The position numbers and the translations under genes are program-made. The notes beneath the pieces were generated by a model. The model was not told the DNA's origin. It saw only the letters and a list, made by a program, of their open reading frames with translations, and did not search any database. DNA of 64,000 bases from Clostridiales bacterium (GTDB lineage Bacteria > Bacillota > Clostridia > Saccharofermentanales > Saccharofermentanaceae): positions 1 through 64,000 of the forward strand of contig JAFZHS010000021.1 of assembly GCA_017554745.1 (NCBI GenBank), read 5' to 3'. Shown in pieces: positions 17,686 through 27,734 of the stretch. Within the stretch, counting starts at the first letter, position 1, and each line of letters starts with the position of its first letter.

Positions 17686-19347
17686 TTACTCACCCTTCTC
17701 GAGTGCAAGAGTAACTGTTGTTCTGTCGCAGACGTCGGAAGGTCCGAAGTACTGGATAGCGCCCGGGAATGTGAAAGCAGTCTCAACTGCCCATCTCTCA
17801 CGGTTAGCTTCGAAATACTTGAAAGGCTTGCCGTCGAGCTCAACGAGAGCCTTGCGGATAACCGGCTTGTCTGCGCCGTTTCTTCTCTCCATGTTCATCA
17901 TCTTTGTGATAGGCATACCGCCTGCGACCCACTCGTCAGCGGGCTTGGAGATGTTGGAAACCTTTGAGAGGTATCCTGTGTAGCCGTACTGGATGAGCAT
18001 GAAAGCGTTGAAGCCCAGAGAGTAGCAGTAGTCTGCATCGAAGTTGGAAGGGAATGCGCAACGGCCTTCATAACCGAAGAAGTGGTGCTGAGCGCCGAAC
18101 TTGCCCTTGTATGTGCCAGCTTCCTTTCTCTTTGCGAGCTCGTTCTTAACCATCTCGGAGAAGAGCTTCTCGGACTCGATGAGGGATACCTGAACGTTGC
18201 CGTGAGGGTCTCTCTCGAGGAAGAGCTGCTGCTGGATGCCCTGGGGAAGGATATCGAAAACCTTGAAAGCATCAGCGGAAAGGCCTGCCTTGATGAACTC
18301 ATACTTAGCGTTCCAGTCAGGAAGAGCATTGAACTGAGCTGTCTTCTCGCCTGCGAGGAGCTCGTTGATCTCAGCGATGAGAGCGGAGAACTCAGGTACG
18401 AACTCTACGATACCCTCAGGGATGATGGCAACACCGAAGTTGTCGCCGTTTGCTGCTCTCTTCTCAACGGAGTCAGCGATCTGGTTTGTAATGTCAGCAA
18501 GTGACATCTTCTTAGCTGCAACTTCCTCACCGATGAGGCAGATGTTAGGCTGTGTCTCAAGTGCGCACTCGAGGGCAACGTGGGAAGCGGAACGTCCCAT
18601 AACCTTGATGAAGTGCCAATACTTCTTTGCGGAGTTAGCATCTCTCTCGATGTTGCCGATGAGCTCGGAATATGTCTTTGTAGCTGTATCGAAGCCGAAA
18701 GAAGCCTCGATGTCTTCGTTCTTAAGGTCGCCGTCGATCGTCTTAGGGCAGCCGATGACCTGGATGCCTGTGTTGTTTGCAGCCATGTACTCAGCGAGTG
18801 TGGCAGCGTTTGTGTTGGAGTCGTCGCCGCCGATGATTACGATAGCTGTAAGGCCGTTCTCTTTTGCGAAGTTAGCAACAGTCTGGAACTGCTCAACTGT
18901 CTCGAGCTTTGTTCTGCCGGAACCGATGATGTCGAATCCGCCTGTGTTTCTGTATGCGTCGATGAACTTGTCGTCGAACTCAACATAGTCATTCTTGAGA
19001 AGTCCGTCGGGTCCCTTCTTGAAGCCTAAGAGCTTATTCTCAGGGTTTGTTGCCTTTAAAGCGTCATAGAGACCTGAGATAACGTTGTGTCCGCCCGGAG
19101 CCTGACCGCCGGAAAGGATAACGCCTACGATCTGCTTCTTTGCTGCGGATGTGTTAGCGCCCTTTACGAAAGTGATCTCGGGCTTACCATATGTGTTAGG
19201 GAAAAGAGCCTTGATCTTATCCTGATCAGCTACGCTCTGTGTAGCAGCGCCTTCCTGGACGCTGATTTCTGCAATACCGTTTCTGAGCATGCCCGGAAGC
19301 TTGGGCTGATACTCGTATCTTGCCTTCTGGAGGGGTGAAATTTCCAT
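17686..19347 (-). CDS. pfp: Diphosphate-dependent fructose-6-phosphate 1-phosphotransferase
   Basis: 553 residues, the length of the long PfpB type; ATG 19347 with AAGGAG. It phosphorylates fructose 6-phosphate reversibly using PPi in place of [17 protein letters not shown] begins the fold near residue 75. The GGDDS motif has Asp where ATP enzymes have Gly, and PKTIDGDL carries the Lys that marks PPi specificity; [14 protein letters not shown] contacts the substrate. With the PGK-TIM fusion in the same window, this suggests an energy-sparing anaerobic glycolysis. It has its own promoter and terminator. Confidence 0.95.
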   Translation of the reverse strand: MEISPLQKARYEYQPKLPGMLRNGIAEISVQEGAATQSVADQDKIKALFPNTYGKPEITFVKGANTSAAKKQIVGVILSGGQAPGGHNVISGLYDALKATNPENKLLGFKKGPDGLLKNDYVEFDDKFIDAYRNTGGFDIIGSGRTKLETVEQFQTVANFAKENGLTAIVIIGGDDSNTNAATLAEYMAANNTGIQVIGCPKTIDGDLKNEDIEASFGFDTATKTYSELIGNIERDANSAKKYWHFIKVMGRSASHVALECALETQPNICLIGEEVAAKKMSLADITNQIADSVEKRAANGDNFGVAIIPEGIVEFVPEFSALIAEINELLAGEKTAQFNALPDWNAKYEFIKAGLSADAFKVFDILPQGIQQQLFLERDPHGNVQVSLIESEKLFSEMVKNELAKRKEAGTYKGKFGAQHHFFGYEGRCAFPSNFDADYCYSLGFNAFMLIQYGYTGYLSKVSNISKPADEWVAGGMPITKMMNMERRNGADKPVIRKALVELDGKPFKYFEANRERWAVETAFTFPGAIQYFGPSDVCDRTTVTLALEKGE

Positions 19348-19380
19348 AGTTGTACTCCTTTTTAAATAAAATACACAAGA

Positions 19381-19409
19381 ATGATAATTAATCAGGCTCG
19401 AAAATTCAA
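19381..19409 (-). promoter_or_regulatory. Candidate sigma-A promoter of pfp
   Basis: TTGAAT (19404-19409) and TATCAT (19381-19386) with a 17-base spacer, about 34 bases before the ATG. It is divergent from the thiamine promoter; the rest of the 393-base gap 19348-19740 holds that promoter and the TPP riboswitch. Confidence 0.6.
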
Positions 19410-19517
19410 TGCCGTATTTATCTATTTTTGTGTCAAAAATTCAGGCGGCGGCTTCTTGGAGCGGGGCTGTCAAAGACGGTTTATCTGAACGTTATCAGAC
19501 ATTTGCGGTCCGAATTG

Positions 19518-19546
19518 TTGATAAAAACAACCCCCTGGTGTATATT
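19518..19546 (+). promoter_or_regulatory. Candidate sigma-A promoter of the thiamine operon
   Basis: TTGATA (19518-19523) and TATATT (19541-19546) with a 17-base spacer, placing transcription start about 15-20 bases before the TPP aptamer. Confidence 0.7.
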
Positions 19547-19567
19547 CTCAAACGGAAATTGAATAAA

Positions 19568-19652
19568 AGGACGGGAGCTTGCATTACAGGCTGAGAGGAA
19601 GGTGTGCCCTTCGACCGAATACCTGATTTGGGTAATGCCAACGTAGGGACTC
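19568..19652 (+). ncRNA. TPP riboswitch (thi box)
   Basis: The aptamer hallmarks are all present: GGGAGCTTG, then GGCTGAGAGG (CTGAGA at 19591-19596), a variable P3-like arm, and CCTGATTTGGGTAATGCCA with AACGTAGGGA (19622-19649). Thiamine pyrophosphate binding should favour the terminator 25 bases downstream and switch off thiW-thiM-thiE-thiD-thiC. Confidence 0.96.
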
Positions 19653-19674
19653 TTGGTCATATATGTTGTTTGCG

Positions 19675-19708
19675 GGGAAGTTACCTGAATGAGGTAGCTT
19701 CCCTTTTT
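19675..19708 (+). terminator. Riboswitch-controlled intrinsic terminator
   Basis: GGGAAG-TTACCT pairs with AGGTAGCTTCCC around GAATG and is followed by TTTTT. Placed between the TPP aptamer and thiW, it is the expression platform. Confidence 0.92.
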
Positions 19709-19740
19709 CGTTTACCCCAAATCGAAAAGGAGTATCAGTC

Positions 19741-20289
19741 TTGAAAAGATACAACATTTTGCGGCTGTCCGTAATGGCGATCCTGATAGCCGTAGGCGTC
19801 GTGATCTCACCGCTTCTCAGGATCGAAGGCATGTGCCCCATGGCCCACCTCATCAACATCACGGCAGCAGTCCTGCTTGGCCCCCTCGATGCATTCCTGG
19901 TGGCGCTCTTCATAGGCATCATAAGGATGTGCGTAATGGGCATCCCTCCCCTCGCGCTCACAGGCGCGGTTTTCGGCGCTTTGCTCTCAGGGATCCTCTA
20001 CAAAGCCTCCAAAGGAAAGATCTGGGCAGCCGTCGTAGGCGAGATCATCGGCACCGGCATCATCGGTGCCATCGTCTCATACCCGGTCATGACATTCATC
20101 TGCGGAAGAGAAGGCCTGGGGTGGTTCTTCTATGTTCCTTCCTTCATCTGCGGAACTTTGATCGGAGGCAGCATCGCGGCGATCCTTCTCTACAGGCTCC
20201 AGCATATGGGAGCGCTTAAGCAGATGCAGACAAAGATAGCGGAAGGAGGAAAGTTATGGAAGAAAAAACAGGCCAAAAATCCCGCCTGA
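19741..20289 (+). CDS. thiW: ThiW, thiazole-precursor ECF transporter S component
   Basis: Starts at TTG 19741, with AAGGAG 8 bases upstream. 182 residues with about five hydrophobic helices and the opening LRLSVMAILIAVGVVISPLL typical of ECF S components. ThiW is predicted from genomic context in other Bacillota to import the thiazole alcohol hydroxyethylthiazole, together with a shared EcfAAT module that is not in this window. First gene under the TPP riboswitch, overlapping thiM by 34 bases. The pairing with ThiM and the absence of thiazole-synthesis genes support thiazole salvage. Confidence 0.9.
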   Translation: MKRYNILRLSVMAILIAVGVVISPLLRIEGMCPMAHLINITAAVLLGPLDAFLVALFIGIIRMCVMGIPPLALTGAVFGALLSGILYKASKGKIWAAVVGEIIGTGIIGAIVSYPVMTFICGREGLGWFFYVPSFICGTLIGGSIAAILLYRLQHMGALKQMQTKIAEGGKLWKKKQAKNPA

Positions 20290-20999
20290 TCCATTGCATC
20301 ACAAATCCGATTTCCATGAATCAGTGTGCAAACACGATACTCGCCTTAGGTGCAAGACCGATAATGGCCGAGCACCCTGACGAAGTCGCCGAGATAACAA
20401 GGACTGCTTCTTCCCTGATGCTTAATCTCGGCAGCATCACAGAGGCGCGCATAACATCGATGAGGATCTCACTAAGAGAAGCCAATGGCATCGGCATCCC
20501 CGTAACCCTCGATGCGGTAGGCGCCGCCTGCTCGACTATGCGCAGGACTCTGGTGAAGCTCCTGCTGTCATCCGGCAGATTCGCGGTCATCAAGGGCAAC
20601 TGTTCCGAGATAATCGCGCTTTACGACGACACATACAAAGCATCAGGAGTAGATGCGAAAGAAGGCACTGATGAAGACCTCGTAATGCAGGCCGCACTTG
20701 CCATATCCGCAAAGTATAAGACCATCGTGGCCGCGACCGGCAAGACGGATATCATCGCATCAAACGGTGAGATAAGAAAAATTGAAGGCGGCACCGCACA
20801 GCTTTCTCAAGTTACGGGAACGGGCTGCATGCTCGGCGCGGTAATCGCGACTTATCTTGCTGACAAAAATGACGTTCAGAGCGTCGCTGATGCGTGTGCT
20901 TTTTTCAAAAGGTGCGGAGCAAAAGCGCAGACAGATAAAGGCATCGGCACCTTCATGGTAAATCTTCTTGACGCGTTAGGAGAAAAAGATGGAATTTGA
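20256..20999 (+). CDS. thiM: Hydroxyethylthiazole kinase
   Basis: 247 residues, ATG 20256 with GGAGGAAAG upstream, inside the end of thiW. Phosphorylates hydroxyethylthiazole with ATP to give the thiazole phosphate for ThiE. Recognisable segments are HCITNPISMNQCANTILALGARPIMAEHPDE at the start, TLDAVGAACSTMR, KGNCSEI and the ATP and catalytic loop VTGTGCMLGAV with its essential Cys. Overlaps thiE by 11 bases. Confidence 0.95.
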   Translation: MEEKTGQKSRLIHCITNPISMNQCANTILALGARPIMAEHPDEVAEITRTASSLMLNLGSITEARITSMRISLREANGIGIPVTLDAVGAACSTMRRTLVKLLLSSGRFAVIKGNCSEIIALYDDTYKASGVDAKEGTDEDLVMQAALAISAKYKTIVAATGKTDIIASNGEIRKIEGGTAQLSQVTGTGCMLGAVIATYLADKNDVQSVADACAFFKRCGAKAQTDKGIGTFMVNLLDALGEKDGI

Positions 21000-21624
21000 T
21001 ACGAAGCTTTATTTCATAACCGACAGTACGGGGTTAGAACGCGATGAATTTCTCTCAAGAGTACGCTCTGCTCTTGAAGGCGGAGTCACTATCTTGCAGC
21101 TGCGCGAAAAGAACAGGACGACGCGTGAATACATCGATATTGCTAAAGCTGTTCACGAGATCACAAAAGAATTCAACGTGCCGCTCATCATTGATGACAG
21201 GATAGACGTCATGCTTGCAACAGATGCTGAAGGCGTTCATGTGGGCGCGGAAGATATGCCCGTTGCCACAGCAAGAAAACTCATCGGCAAAGACAAGATC
21301 TTAGGCGCGACTGCCAAGACTGTCGAAGCGGCAAAGAAAGCTTATGAAGACGGTGCGGATTACTTAGGTGTCGGAGCAATATATCCCACAACGACAAAAG
21401 TAAAAACCGTACTCACCTCCACAGAAACACTTGATGCGATCACAAAGGCCGTGCCGATTCCCGTCAACGCGATCGGCGGATTAAACAGCACCAATCTCGG
21501 TGTCCTTACAGGCATCAGCATCGCAGGAGTATGCGCAGTGTCGGCGATCATGAAAGCAGAGTGTCCCAAGACTGCCGCAGAAGAACTTAAGAAAGCATTC
21601 GAAGAGATAAGGAGGCATGCATGA
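20989..21624 (+). CDS. thiE: Thiamine-phosphate synthase
   Basis: 211 residues, a TIM barrel that couples HMP-PP to thiazole phosphate. Visible motifs are [16 protein letters not shown], the diphosphate-binding [46 protein letters not shown] and the phosphate loop [10 protein letters not shown]. It starts inside thiM (11-base overlap) and its stop overlaps the thiD ATG by 4 bases, so translation is probably coupled. Confidence 0.95.
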   Translation: MEFDTKLYFITDSTGLERDEFLSRVRSALEGGVTILQLREKNRTTREYIDIAKAVHEITKEFNVPLIIDDRIDVMLATDAEGVHVGAEDMPVATARKLIGKDKILGATAKTVEAAKKAYEDGADYLGVGAIYPTTTKVKTVLTSTETLDAITKAVPIPVNAIGGLNSTNLGVLTGISIAGVCAVSAIMKAECPKTAAEELKKAFEEIRRHA

Positions 21625-22421
21625 AGACAGTATTGACCATCGCAGGCAGTGACTGCTCCGGCGGCGCGGGGATCCAGGCCGACTTAAAGACCATGCTCGC
21701 CAACGGCGTATACGGCATGTCAGTGATCACTTCACTTACCGCGCAGAACACAACGGGCGTCAGATCGATATCAAATGTAAACCCTGAATTTCTTTCTGAC
21801 CAGATCGACATGGTCTTCGAAGATATCGTTCCGGACGCTGTAAAGACAGGCATGATCCCTTCAAAAGAACTCGTAGAAGTCATTGCAGAGAAGATGAGAT
21901 CTTACGGCGTAAAAAACCTCGTCGTAGATCCCGTTATGGTCGCAACGAGCGGTGCTGATCTTTCAAATTCCGAAAGCGTAAAAGCACTTAAAGAAAAACT
22001 CATCCCGCTGTCATTGGTCGTAACGCCCAATGGGCCTGAAGCGGAAGTCCTTTCAGGCATGAAGATAAATACCAAAGACGACATGGTCAAAGCAGCCGAG
22101 AAGATCAGCTCAGAGTGCGGGTGCTCAGTGCTCATCAAGGGCGGTCACTGCGGGACTGATGCGGATGACATTCTTTATCACGACGGCGGAGTCTTTGTTT
22201 TCGAGTCGCACAAGATAGACAACCAAAACACGCACGGCACGGGATGCACATTATCAAGCGCGATAGCATGTAATCTCGCCAAAGGAATGACTCTTCCTGA
22301 TGCGGTGAAGCGCGCGAAAGAATACATCACGGGCGCAATCAGCGCAGGTCTTGATCTGGGGCACGGAAGAGGCCCTTTGGATCACGGCTATGACATCAAA
22401 ACCAATTTCAAGAACATATAA
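21621..22421 (+). CDS. thiD: Hydroxymethylpyrimidine/phosphomethylpyrimidine kinase
   Basis: 266 residues of the ribokinase-like fold. Phosphorylates HMP and HMP-P to HMP-PP. The opening [20 protein letters not shown] is diagnostic, with [21 protein letters not shown] and the anion hole and catalytic Asp region [20 protein letters not shown]. Fourth gene of the TPP-controlled operon, beginning in an ATGA overlap with thiE. Confidence 0.96.
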   Translation: MKTVLTIAGSDCSGGAGIQADLKTMLANGVYGMSVITSLTAQNTTGVRSISNVNPEFLSDQIDMVFEDIVPDAVKTGMIPSKELVEVIAEKMRSYGVKNLVVDPVMVATSGADLSNSESVKALKEKLIPLSLVVTPNGPEAEVLSGMKINTKDDMVKAAEKISSECGCSVLIKGGHCGTDADDILYHDGGVFVFESHKIDNQNTHGTGCTLSSAIACNLAKGMTLPDAVKRAKEYITGAISAGLDLGHGRGPLDHGYDIKTNFKNI

Positions 22422-22432
22422 GGAGTGGAATC

Positions 22433-23740
22433 ATGGAAAGAAATTATAAGACACAAATGGAAGCCGCAAAGATGGGGATCATCACGCCGGAAATGAAGAC
22501 AGTCGCAAAGAAGGAATACAGGACTGAAGAAGAGATCAGAGAACTCGTCGCAAAAGGACAGGTCGTTATCTGCGCCAACAAAAATCATAAGTGCTTAGAC
22601 CCCGAAGGCGTAGGATCGATGCTCAGGACAAAGATCAACGTTAATCTCGGCGTATCCCGCGACTGCAAAGATTACGATGTCGAGATGAAGAAAGTACAGG
22701 CTGCCGTCGACATGGGCGCTGAGGCCATCATGGACCTCTCATCACACGGCAACACCATTCCTTTCAGAAGAAAGCTTACATCAGAATGCCCTGCCATGAT
22801 CGGTACCGTCCCTGTGTACGATTCGGTCATTCACTATCAAAGAGATCTCGCTACATTAACCGCGAAAGATCTCATCGACGTAGTTAGACTTCACGCTGAA
22901 GACGGCGTCGACTTTGTCACTCTTCACTGCGGCATCACGAGACACACGATCGACCAGATCAAGAAGCACAAGAGGAAGATGAATATCGTATCAAGAGGCG
23001 GCTCATTGATATTCGCGTGGATGTGCATGACAGGAAACGAGAATCCTTTCTACGAATACTACGATGAGATCCTCGATATCTGCAGAGAATACGACGTTAC
23101 TATCTCTCTCGGCGATGCGTGCCGCCCGGGCTGTCTTGCCGACGCAAGCGACGTCTGCCAGATCGAAGAACTGGTAAGACTCGGCGAGCTCACAAAGCGC
23201 GCATGGGCAAAGGATGTTCAGGTAATGGTGGAAGGTCCCGGCCACATGCCGATGGACCAGATCGAAGCCAACATGAAGATCCAGCAGACTATCTGCATGG
23301 GCGCTCCCTTCTATGTTTTGGGACCCCTTGTTACTGATATCGCTCCCGGATACGATCACATCACTTCAGCTATCGGCGGTGCGATCGCAGCAGCTTCAGG
23401 CGCAGCATTCCTCTGCTATGTAACTCCTGCAGAACACTTAGCTCTCCCTAATGTCGACGACGTCAAGCAGGGCATAATTGCTTCCAAGATCGCCGCGCAT
23501 GCTGCAGACATCGCAAAGAAGATCCCGCACGCAATGGACAAAGATAACCGGATGGCTGACGCAAGGCGCACATTCAGATGGGACGACCAGTGGGCAGTAT
23601 CGATAGATCCCGGGACTGCAAAAGCCATCAGGGATTCGCGCGCTCCCGAACACGATGACACATGCTCGATGTGCGGAAAATTCTGTGCGGTAAGGAGCAT
23701 GAACAAGGCGCTTGAAGGAGAATATATCGATATACTCTGA
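22433..23740 (+). CDS. thiC: Phosphomethylpyrimidine synthase (radical SAM, non-canonical)
   Basis: 435 residues; ATG 22433 with AAGGAG upstream. Converts aminoimidazole ribotide to HMP-P. Motifs include [68 protein letters not shown] and the zinc and substrate histidines. The C-terminal [13 protein letters not shown] is the CxxCx4C site for the [4Fe-4S] cluster. It is the short form lacking the extra N-terminal domain of the E. coli type. Last gene of the operon; no clear terminator follows. Confidence 0.97.
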   Translation: MERNYKTQMEAAKMGIITPEMKTVAKKEYRTEEEIRELVAKGQVVICANKNHKCLDPEGVGSMLRTKINVNLGVSRDCKDYDVEMKKVQAAVDMGAEAIMDLSSHGNTIPFRRKLTSECPAMIGTVPVYDSVIHYQRDLATLTAKDLIDVVRLHAEDGVDFVTLHCGITRHTIDQIKKHKRKMNIVSRGGSLIFAWMCMTGNENPFYEYYDEILDICREYDVTISLGDACRPGCLADASDVCQIEELVRLGELTKRAWAKDVQVMVEGPGHMPMDQIEANMKIQQTICMGAPFYVLGPLVTDIAPGYDHITSAIGGAIAAASGAAFLCYVTPAEHLALPNVDDVKQGIIASKIAAHAADIAKKIPHAMDKDNRMADARRTFRWDDQWAVSIDPGTAKAIRDSRAPEHDDTCSMCGKFCAVRSMNKALEGEYIDIL

Positions 23741-23857
23741 TAAGTAGGAGCATCACCCGGGGGCGGCTCTTGTCTTCTGGTGACGTAATGTTATATTTGA
23801 ACAAGCGGATAAACTTGTAAAGAGTCAGTCTTTTCGGGAATGATAAAGAGGTGAAAA

Positions 23858-24172
23858 ATGAGAGACAGTCATGTTAAGCAGTTCGCGGGAATGCTTTTCG
23901 GTATCGGTTCAGTTGCTTTCCCTGTTGTGGCACTCAACTTCGGCAGGGACAGTTCAAATTCGATACTGTTCTTCATCGGCATCATCATTGGAGCTTTCTT
24001 TGCCATTGTCGGAATAATTCTTTCCGCAATATCGCTCAAGCAGGCCGGAGATAACGGGGATAATAAAGCTAAGGGAATGATCGGTCTGATCACCTCCATA
24101 GTCAGCATAGCTTCATGCCTTTTCCTGTTTTTTATTATCGGCCTGGCCATCCTGATCGCCGGGAAAATGTAA
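23858..24172 (+). CDS. Small DUF4190-like membrane protein
   Basis: 104 residues, ATG 23858 with GAGGTG upstream. Three hydrophobic helices (about 14-28, 38-60, 80-102) separated by short charged loops, including the Lys-rich turn KQAGDNGDNKAKGMIGLI that recurs in DUF4190-type proteins. The unrelated-looking gene at 35865 has the same general design. Function unknown. It converges on hydF. Confidence 0.7.
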   Translation: MRDSHVKQFAGMLFGIGSVAFPVVALNFGRDSSNSILFFIGIIIGAFFAIVGIILSAISLKQAGDNGDNKAKGMIGLITSIVSIASCLFLFFIIGLAILIAGKM

Positions 24173-24188
24173 ACCCGGATCTTACTGT

Positions 24189-25385
24189 TTATTTTTCCAG
24201 CAGATCCGGAAATATCTCCAGCGATCTCCACAAAATACCATGCATATAAGCGATTGCGGTGCCGTAGTTAGTCATCGGTATACCGCAGTCGCTTGCACAT
24301 TTTGTGCGGTATATCATCTCACGGTCATTGAGCATGCATCCGCCGCAGTGGATGATCATCTTGTATTTGCTTAAGTCCTCAGCAAAAGACAGGCCTGATG
24401 TGGTCTCGATATTAAAGTTCTTTCCCGTATATTCACGGAGCCACTTTGGGATCTTGTATGTGCCGATATCTTCGCACTGTCTGTGATGTGTGCAGCCTTC
24501 GGAGATAAGGATCGTATCTCCGTCTTCGATAGTCTCGATCGCTTTAACGCCCCTGACGGCAGGCTCAAGGAATCCCTTGTGTCTTGCAAGAAGGATCGAA
24601 AAAGATGTGAGCTTTATGTCTTCGGGAACGAGCTTCGAGACTTTGCCGAAAGCCTGGCTGTCGGTGACGACGAGCTTCGGCTTTGTCTTAAGATTCCCGA
24701 GCAGATCTTTCAGATCTGTATCCTGCGCAATATACGCCAGCGCATGTGAATCCAGCACTTCCCTTAACACCTGCTGCTGAGGCAGGATGATCCTTCCCTT
24801 AGGCGCGGATGAATCGATCGGGATAACGAGAACGACAGTGTCGCCTGCTTCGATGAGATCGCTGATGAGAGGTGTTGCGGCAGGCTTCTGAAGGCCTGCT
24901 CTTGCGATCATTTCCTTGAGCTCGTCGATGTTCTTTCCTGTGACTGAGCTTACGTATATCTCGTTGGCTTTTCCCGCTGATACAGTCTCTTTGAGATCAG
25001 CTTTATTGTATGCAACGATGTACGGAATGCCTTTTGCTTCAAACAGCTTTATGAGCTCCTCATCAGTCTTCGCCATGCCTTCTACAAGATCTACAACGAG
25101 CACTGCGACATCAGTCTTGTTGAGAACGAGTTTGGTCCTGCTTATTCTCTTCTCGCCGAGCACGCCGTCATCATCAAAACCTGGTGTGTCGATTATAACG
25201 ACAGGGCCTAACGGCAGTATCTCCATCGCTTTATAGACAGGGTCTGTCGTAGTTCCCTTTGTGTCGGAGACTATCGCGAGATCCTGGTTTGTGATCTTGT
25301 TTACGAGACTCGATTTGCCGGCATTCGTCCTGCCGAAAAATCCGATGTGAATTCTCTCAGCCTGAGGTGTGTCATTTAAGCCCAT
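24189..25385 (-). CDS. hydF: HydF, [FeFe]-hydrogenase maturation GTPase
   Basis: 398 residues. ATG 25385 has GGAGG upstream, inside the end of the NifK-like gene (14-base overlap). The GTPase domain has P-loop GRTNAGKSS (18-26), KGTTTDP, DTPGFDD and NKAD. A dimerisation domain follows, then the cluster-binding domain with CTHHRQCEDIG and IIHCGGCM, the CxHx(n)HCxxC ligands of the [4Fe-4S] site. In known organisms HydF is the scaffold on which the 2Fe subcluster made by HydE and HydG is held and delivered to HydA. Neither HydE, HydG nor HydA is in this window. It is the last gene of the nitrogenase-like/hyp operon. Confidence 0.93.
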   Translation of the reverse strand: MGLNDTPQAERIHIGFFGRTNAGKSSLVNKITNQDLAIVSDTKGTTTDPVYKAMEILPLGPVVIIDTPGFDDDGVLGEKRISRTKLVLNKTDVAVLVVDLVEGMAKTDEELIKLFEAKGIPYIVAYNKADLKETVSAGKANEIYVSSVTGKNIDELKEMIARAGLQKPAATPLISDLIEAGDTVVLVIPIDSSAPKGRIILPQQQVLREVLDSHALAYIAQDTDLKDLLGNLKTKPKLVVTDSQAFGKVSKLVPEDIKLTSFSILLARHKGFLEPAVRGVKAIETIEDGDTILISEGCTHHRQCEDIGTYKIPKWLREYTGKNFNIETTSGLSFAEDLSKYKMIIHCGGCMLNDREMIYRTKCASDCGIPMTNYGTAIAYMHGILWRSLEIFPDLLEK

Positions 25386-26439
25386 TTAAATATTCCTCCG
25401 GATTCATAAGATTCGGTATCTGTTTGCGGAAAAGTCTTCCCGACATCGCGAAATGCGGGAGCTCTATAAACCTCGCTGATGCAGGCGATATATACTTCAC
25501 CATTGGATCAGCGATTATAATCTCCGCGTCCTTTATTGCTTCTTCTATTTCTTCTTCGCCGTGGCATCTCTTATCGCAGTCAAGAAGGAGTCCGTCAGTT
25601 ACTTCTGTTGTCGCGATAACGTTGTAATCTTCACCTGTTGCCGTCTTGAGATATGCGGCGACCGAGCCTGAGATAACGGGCTCTCCGACAATATAGTTCT
25701 TCGAAGCTTTTCTCTCTACGTCCGTGTAATCCCGGACCGTGCCGTTCCACGGGAGTCCCTTGACGTAAGGAATGCCGAACCTCTCCTTCATGTATTTGCA
25801 TGCCGCGATACCCGATGAAGATACGGCTAAGTTAAGCTCTGCCTGCGGTGCCTTCATGACTTCTTCGTAAGAAGTATTCAGCGCCCAATTGGATACCAAT
25901 TCGTGCCCGTCTGATATATAGATGTTTGTCGATGTATAGTCGAGCGGCGTCATGCCGATGATGTTCACGCCGTTTGTGATCTTCTTCCCGGGCTCTTTGA
26001 GCATTCTCTTTGCAAAGCTTAAGAATGCTTCCGACTGTCCCTTCGAATAATCGTGCATCGCGTTGGTATTAACATAGAAGCACGGAAGACCTGTCTTCTC
26101 TTCCAATACCTTGCAGATGCCCTTAAAGTCAGTGCCGTTAAGATAAGGCAGCGGTGAATTCGCAAGCGCGATAAAAAGCGGCTTCATCTTCTCTGCCGCA
26201 TAGCAGATATCATTGATGAACTTCTCGTCGTTTCCCGTGATCGCATCAATGTCGTTAAGACCTGAGATGTAGATCAGGCTCTCTTGGTCAAACCACCTGG
26301 TCTCATCGTGCGTATTGTATGTGGAGTTGCAGCCTGAAGGATCGTGTATGACCGTCATGCCGCCAAGCTCGTAGAGGGCGCTCGCAGCTCCCGATACATC
26401 ACCCGTATAGACCGGCAATATCCTGTACGTCTTCTTCAT
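25372..26439 (-). CDS. Nitrogenase component 1-like protein, NifK-type (pair 1)
   Basis: 355 residues, overlapping the stop of the NifD-like gene by 4 bases (ATGA). It resembles the oxidoreductase nitrogenase component 1 family. The first 110 residues align with the second NifK-like protein of this operon (32522-33457): Cys37 in DPSGC, then HDETRWF, SGLNDIDAITGNDE and SPLPYLNGTDFK. Later cysteines occur in GIAACKYM and LLDCDKRCHG. It is shorter than NifK (about 520) and lacks several P-cluster cysteines. Probably forms a heteromer with the adjacent NifD-like subunit and carries an Fe-S centre. The substrate is unknown. Confidence 0.8.
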   Translation of the reverse strand: MKKTYRILPVYTGDVSGAASALYELGGMTVIHDPSGCNSTYNTHDETRWFDQESLIYISGLNDIDAITGNDEKFINDICYAAEKMKPLFIALANSPLPYLNGTDFKGICKVLEEKTGLPCFYVNTNAMHDYSKGQSEAFLSFAKRMLKEPGKKITNGVNIIGMTPLDYTSTNIYISDGHELVSNWALNTSYEEVMKAPQAELNLAVSSSGIAACKYMKERFGIPYVKGLPWNGTVRDYTDVERKASKNYIVGEPVISGSVAAYLKTATGEDYNVIATTEVTDGLLLDCDKRCHGEEEIEEAIKDAEIIIADPMVKYISPASARFIELPHFAMSGRLFRKQIPNLMNPEEYLNGLK

Positions 26440-27734
26440 ATGCAGCTCCTGCAGCCTAAGCCTTTCCGCGGTACTATGTCACGAAGATCTTTTGCGTTAA
26501 CAAAAGCATCTTCCATCAGTCTTAAAAACTCCGTTATTCCTTCAAAGCCATAGAGGCCGCCGCCTTCGATCATGTTGACGAAATATTCCGTTCCTTCAAA
26601 CCATGCAGCCTTCTGCCCTGCAGCCAAAACTTTATCGATGCTTCTTACAGGTCTTCTGTCACTGACGTGGATAGTCGAATGCAAAATGAGATCAGGATAA
26701 TTCGTCTTGAGGAACCCAAAGTCTTCCTCTTCACTGCCGTCAATACCATCGAGATAAACAGTCTTAACATTGATGCCGTTATCAAGCAAAAATCTTGCGA
26801 GCGATAAGGGCTTTGGCACAACTGTGTAATCGATCGCAACAGGCGTATCCTTTATCAGCTCTTTGAGCTTCTTTACTTCATCAACGCATGTCTTTATTCC
26901 GTTCGCGAAAAAGTCTTCGGGAATATCAAGAGCTGATGAAGTAAGTTCGTTTTGTATGGTGTCAAAGCTAAAGCTCAGCGGCGCATAGATAAACTTACGT
27001 CCAAGCCTCTTTGTTATCGCCTGTGTTGCCATTAATCCCGCAGGATACTGGCAGATAAAAAGCGATGATCTTCCGACAGAAAGATACTCATCGAGAGTCT
27101 TGCAACCAGCGGTGTCTTTTATTGTCTTGTGGTTGTATTCAAGGATAGTCTTAAAGTCGTTATGCATAGCAGGCATGTCGCTTCCTGCAAACGCGACAGT
27201 GTCGCAATCTGCGGGCAGCCCGGGAATGATGTCGGACATCGCTTTCCTAAGTCTCTGGTCGGGAGTCGTTCCTCTCTTCTGCATGACAGGATCCATGAAT
27301 CCTCTTACGAAAACCACATCAGGGAAACGCTCTTCGAGGCACCTGTAGATATAATCGATATCGCAGCCCATGAACTTGTGAACGCACACAGGGAAAATGA
27401 TCACGACGGGAGGTGTTTTCGCTAGCTTGTTAAGGCAGTCCGTAACACCTTCTATGGTCGTCTCTTCGATACGTCCGGAATGCGTCATGTCGTCTTCTTC
27501 TAAGACGACAGATGAGAATCTTCCGAGCTCGCCCATCTCGGCTGCAGTCATTACGACACCGCGCAGGCAATTGTCGGCGCAGATATAGATCTGATGCGCT
27601 TCAGGGATCCTGAAACCGATATGCACGATATTCCACGTGCCGTGTACGGGCGCGTTGAACTCTAAGCCGTTTACAAACGGCTTCGGGAATACGGCATCTC
27701 CGATCCTTACTCTGTCATCACTTGACGTTGGCAT
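26436..27734 (-). CDS. Nitrogenase component 1-like protein, NifD-type (pair 1)
   Basis: 432 residues. The start at ATG 27734 overlaps the TM1266-like gene by 17 bases; no clear ribosome-binding site, so coupling is likely. Component-1 features: CADNC (52, 56), then a strand ending FPVCVHKFMGCDIDYI (Cys117, 124) like the second conserved Cys region of NifD, and GSDMPAMHNDF. The C-terminus is KGLGCRSCI, a terminal CxxC pair not seen in the other pair and not usual for NifD. It would pair with the NifK-like product of the next gene. Similarity to the second NifD-like protein is weak but shares the CV..(L/M)G.D.D pattern. Confidence 0.78.
   Translation of the reverse strand: MPTSSDDRVRIGDAVFPKPFVNGLEFNAPVHGTWNIVHIGFRIPEAHQIYICADNCLRGVVMTAAEMGELGRFSSVVLEEDDMTHSGRIEETTIEGVTDCLNKLAKTPPVVIIFPVCVHKFMGCDIDYIYRCLEERFPDVVFVRGFMDPVMQKRGTTPDQRLRKAMSDIIPGLPADCDTVAFAGSDMPAMHNDFKTILEYNHKTIKDTAGCKTLDEYLSVGRSSLFICQYPAGLMATQAITKRLGRKFIYAPLSFSFDTIQNELTSSALDIPEDFFANGIKTCVDEVKKLKELIKDTPVAIDYTVVPKPLSLARFLLDNGINVKTVYLDGIDGSEEEDFGFLKTNYPDLILHSTIHVSDRRPVRSIDKVLAAGQKAAWFEGTEYFVNMIEGGGLYGFEGITEFLRLMEDAFVNAKDLRDIVPRKGLGCRSCI

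Noticed and set aside
23741..23790. Hairpin TCACC...GGTGA after thiC as a terminator
   Set aside because: The stem is five pairs around a loop of over 20 bases and no T tract follows.
24150..24190. CCGGG...CCCGG hairpin between hydF and the gene at 23858 as a terminator
   Set aside because: Only five pairs, overlapping the end of the coding region, and no T tract directly after it on either strand.
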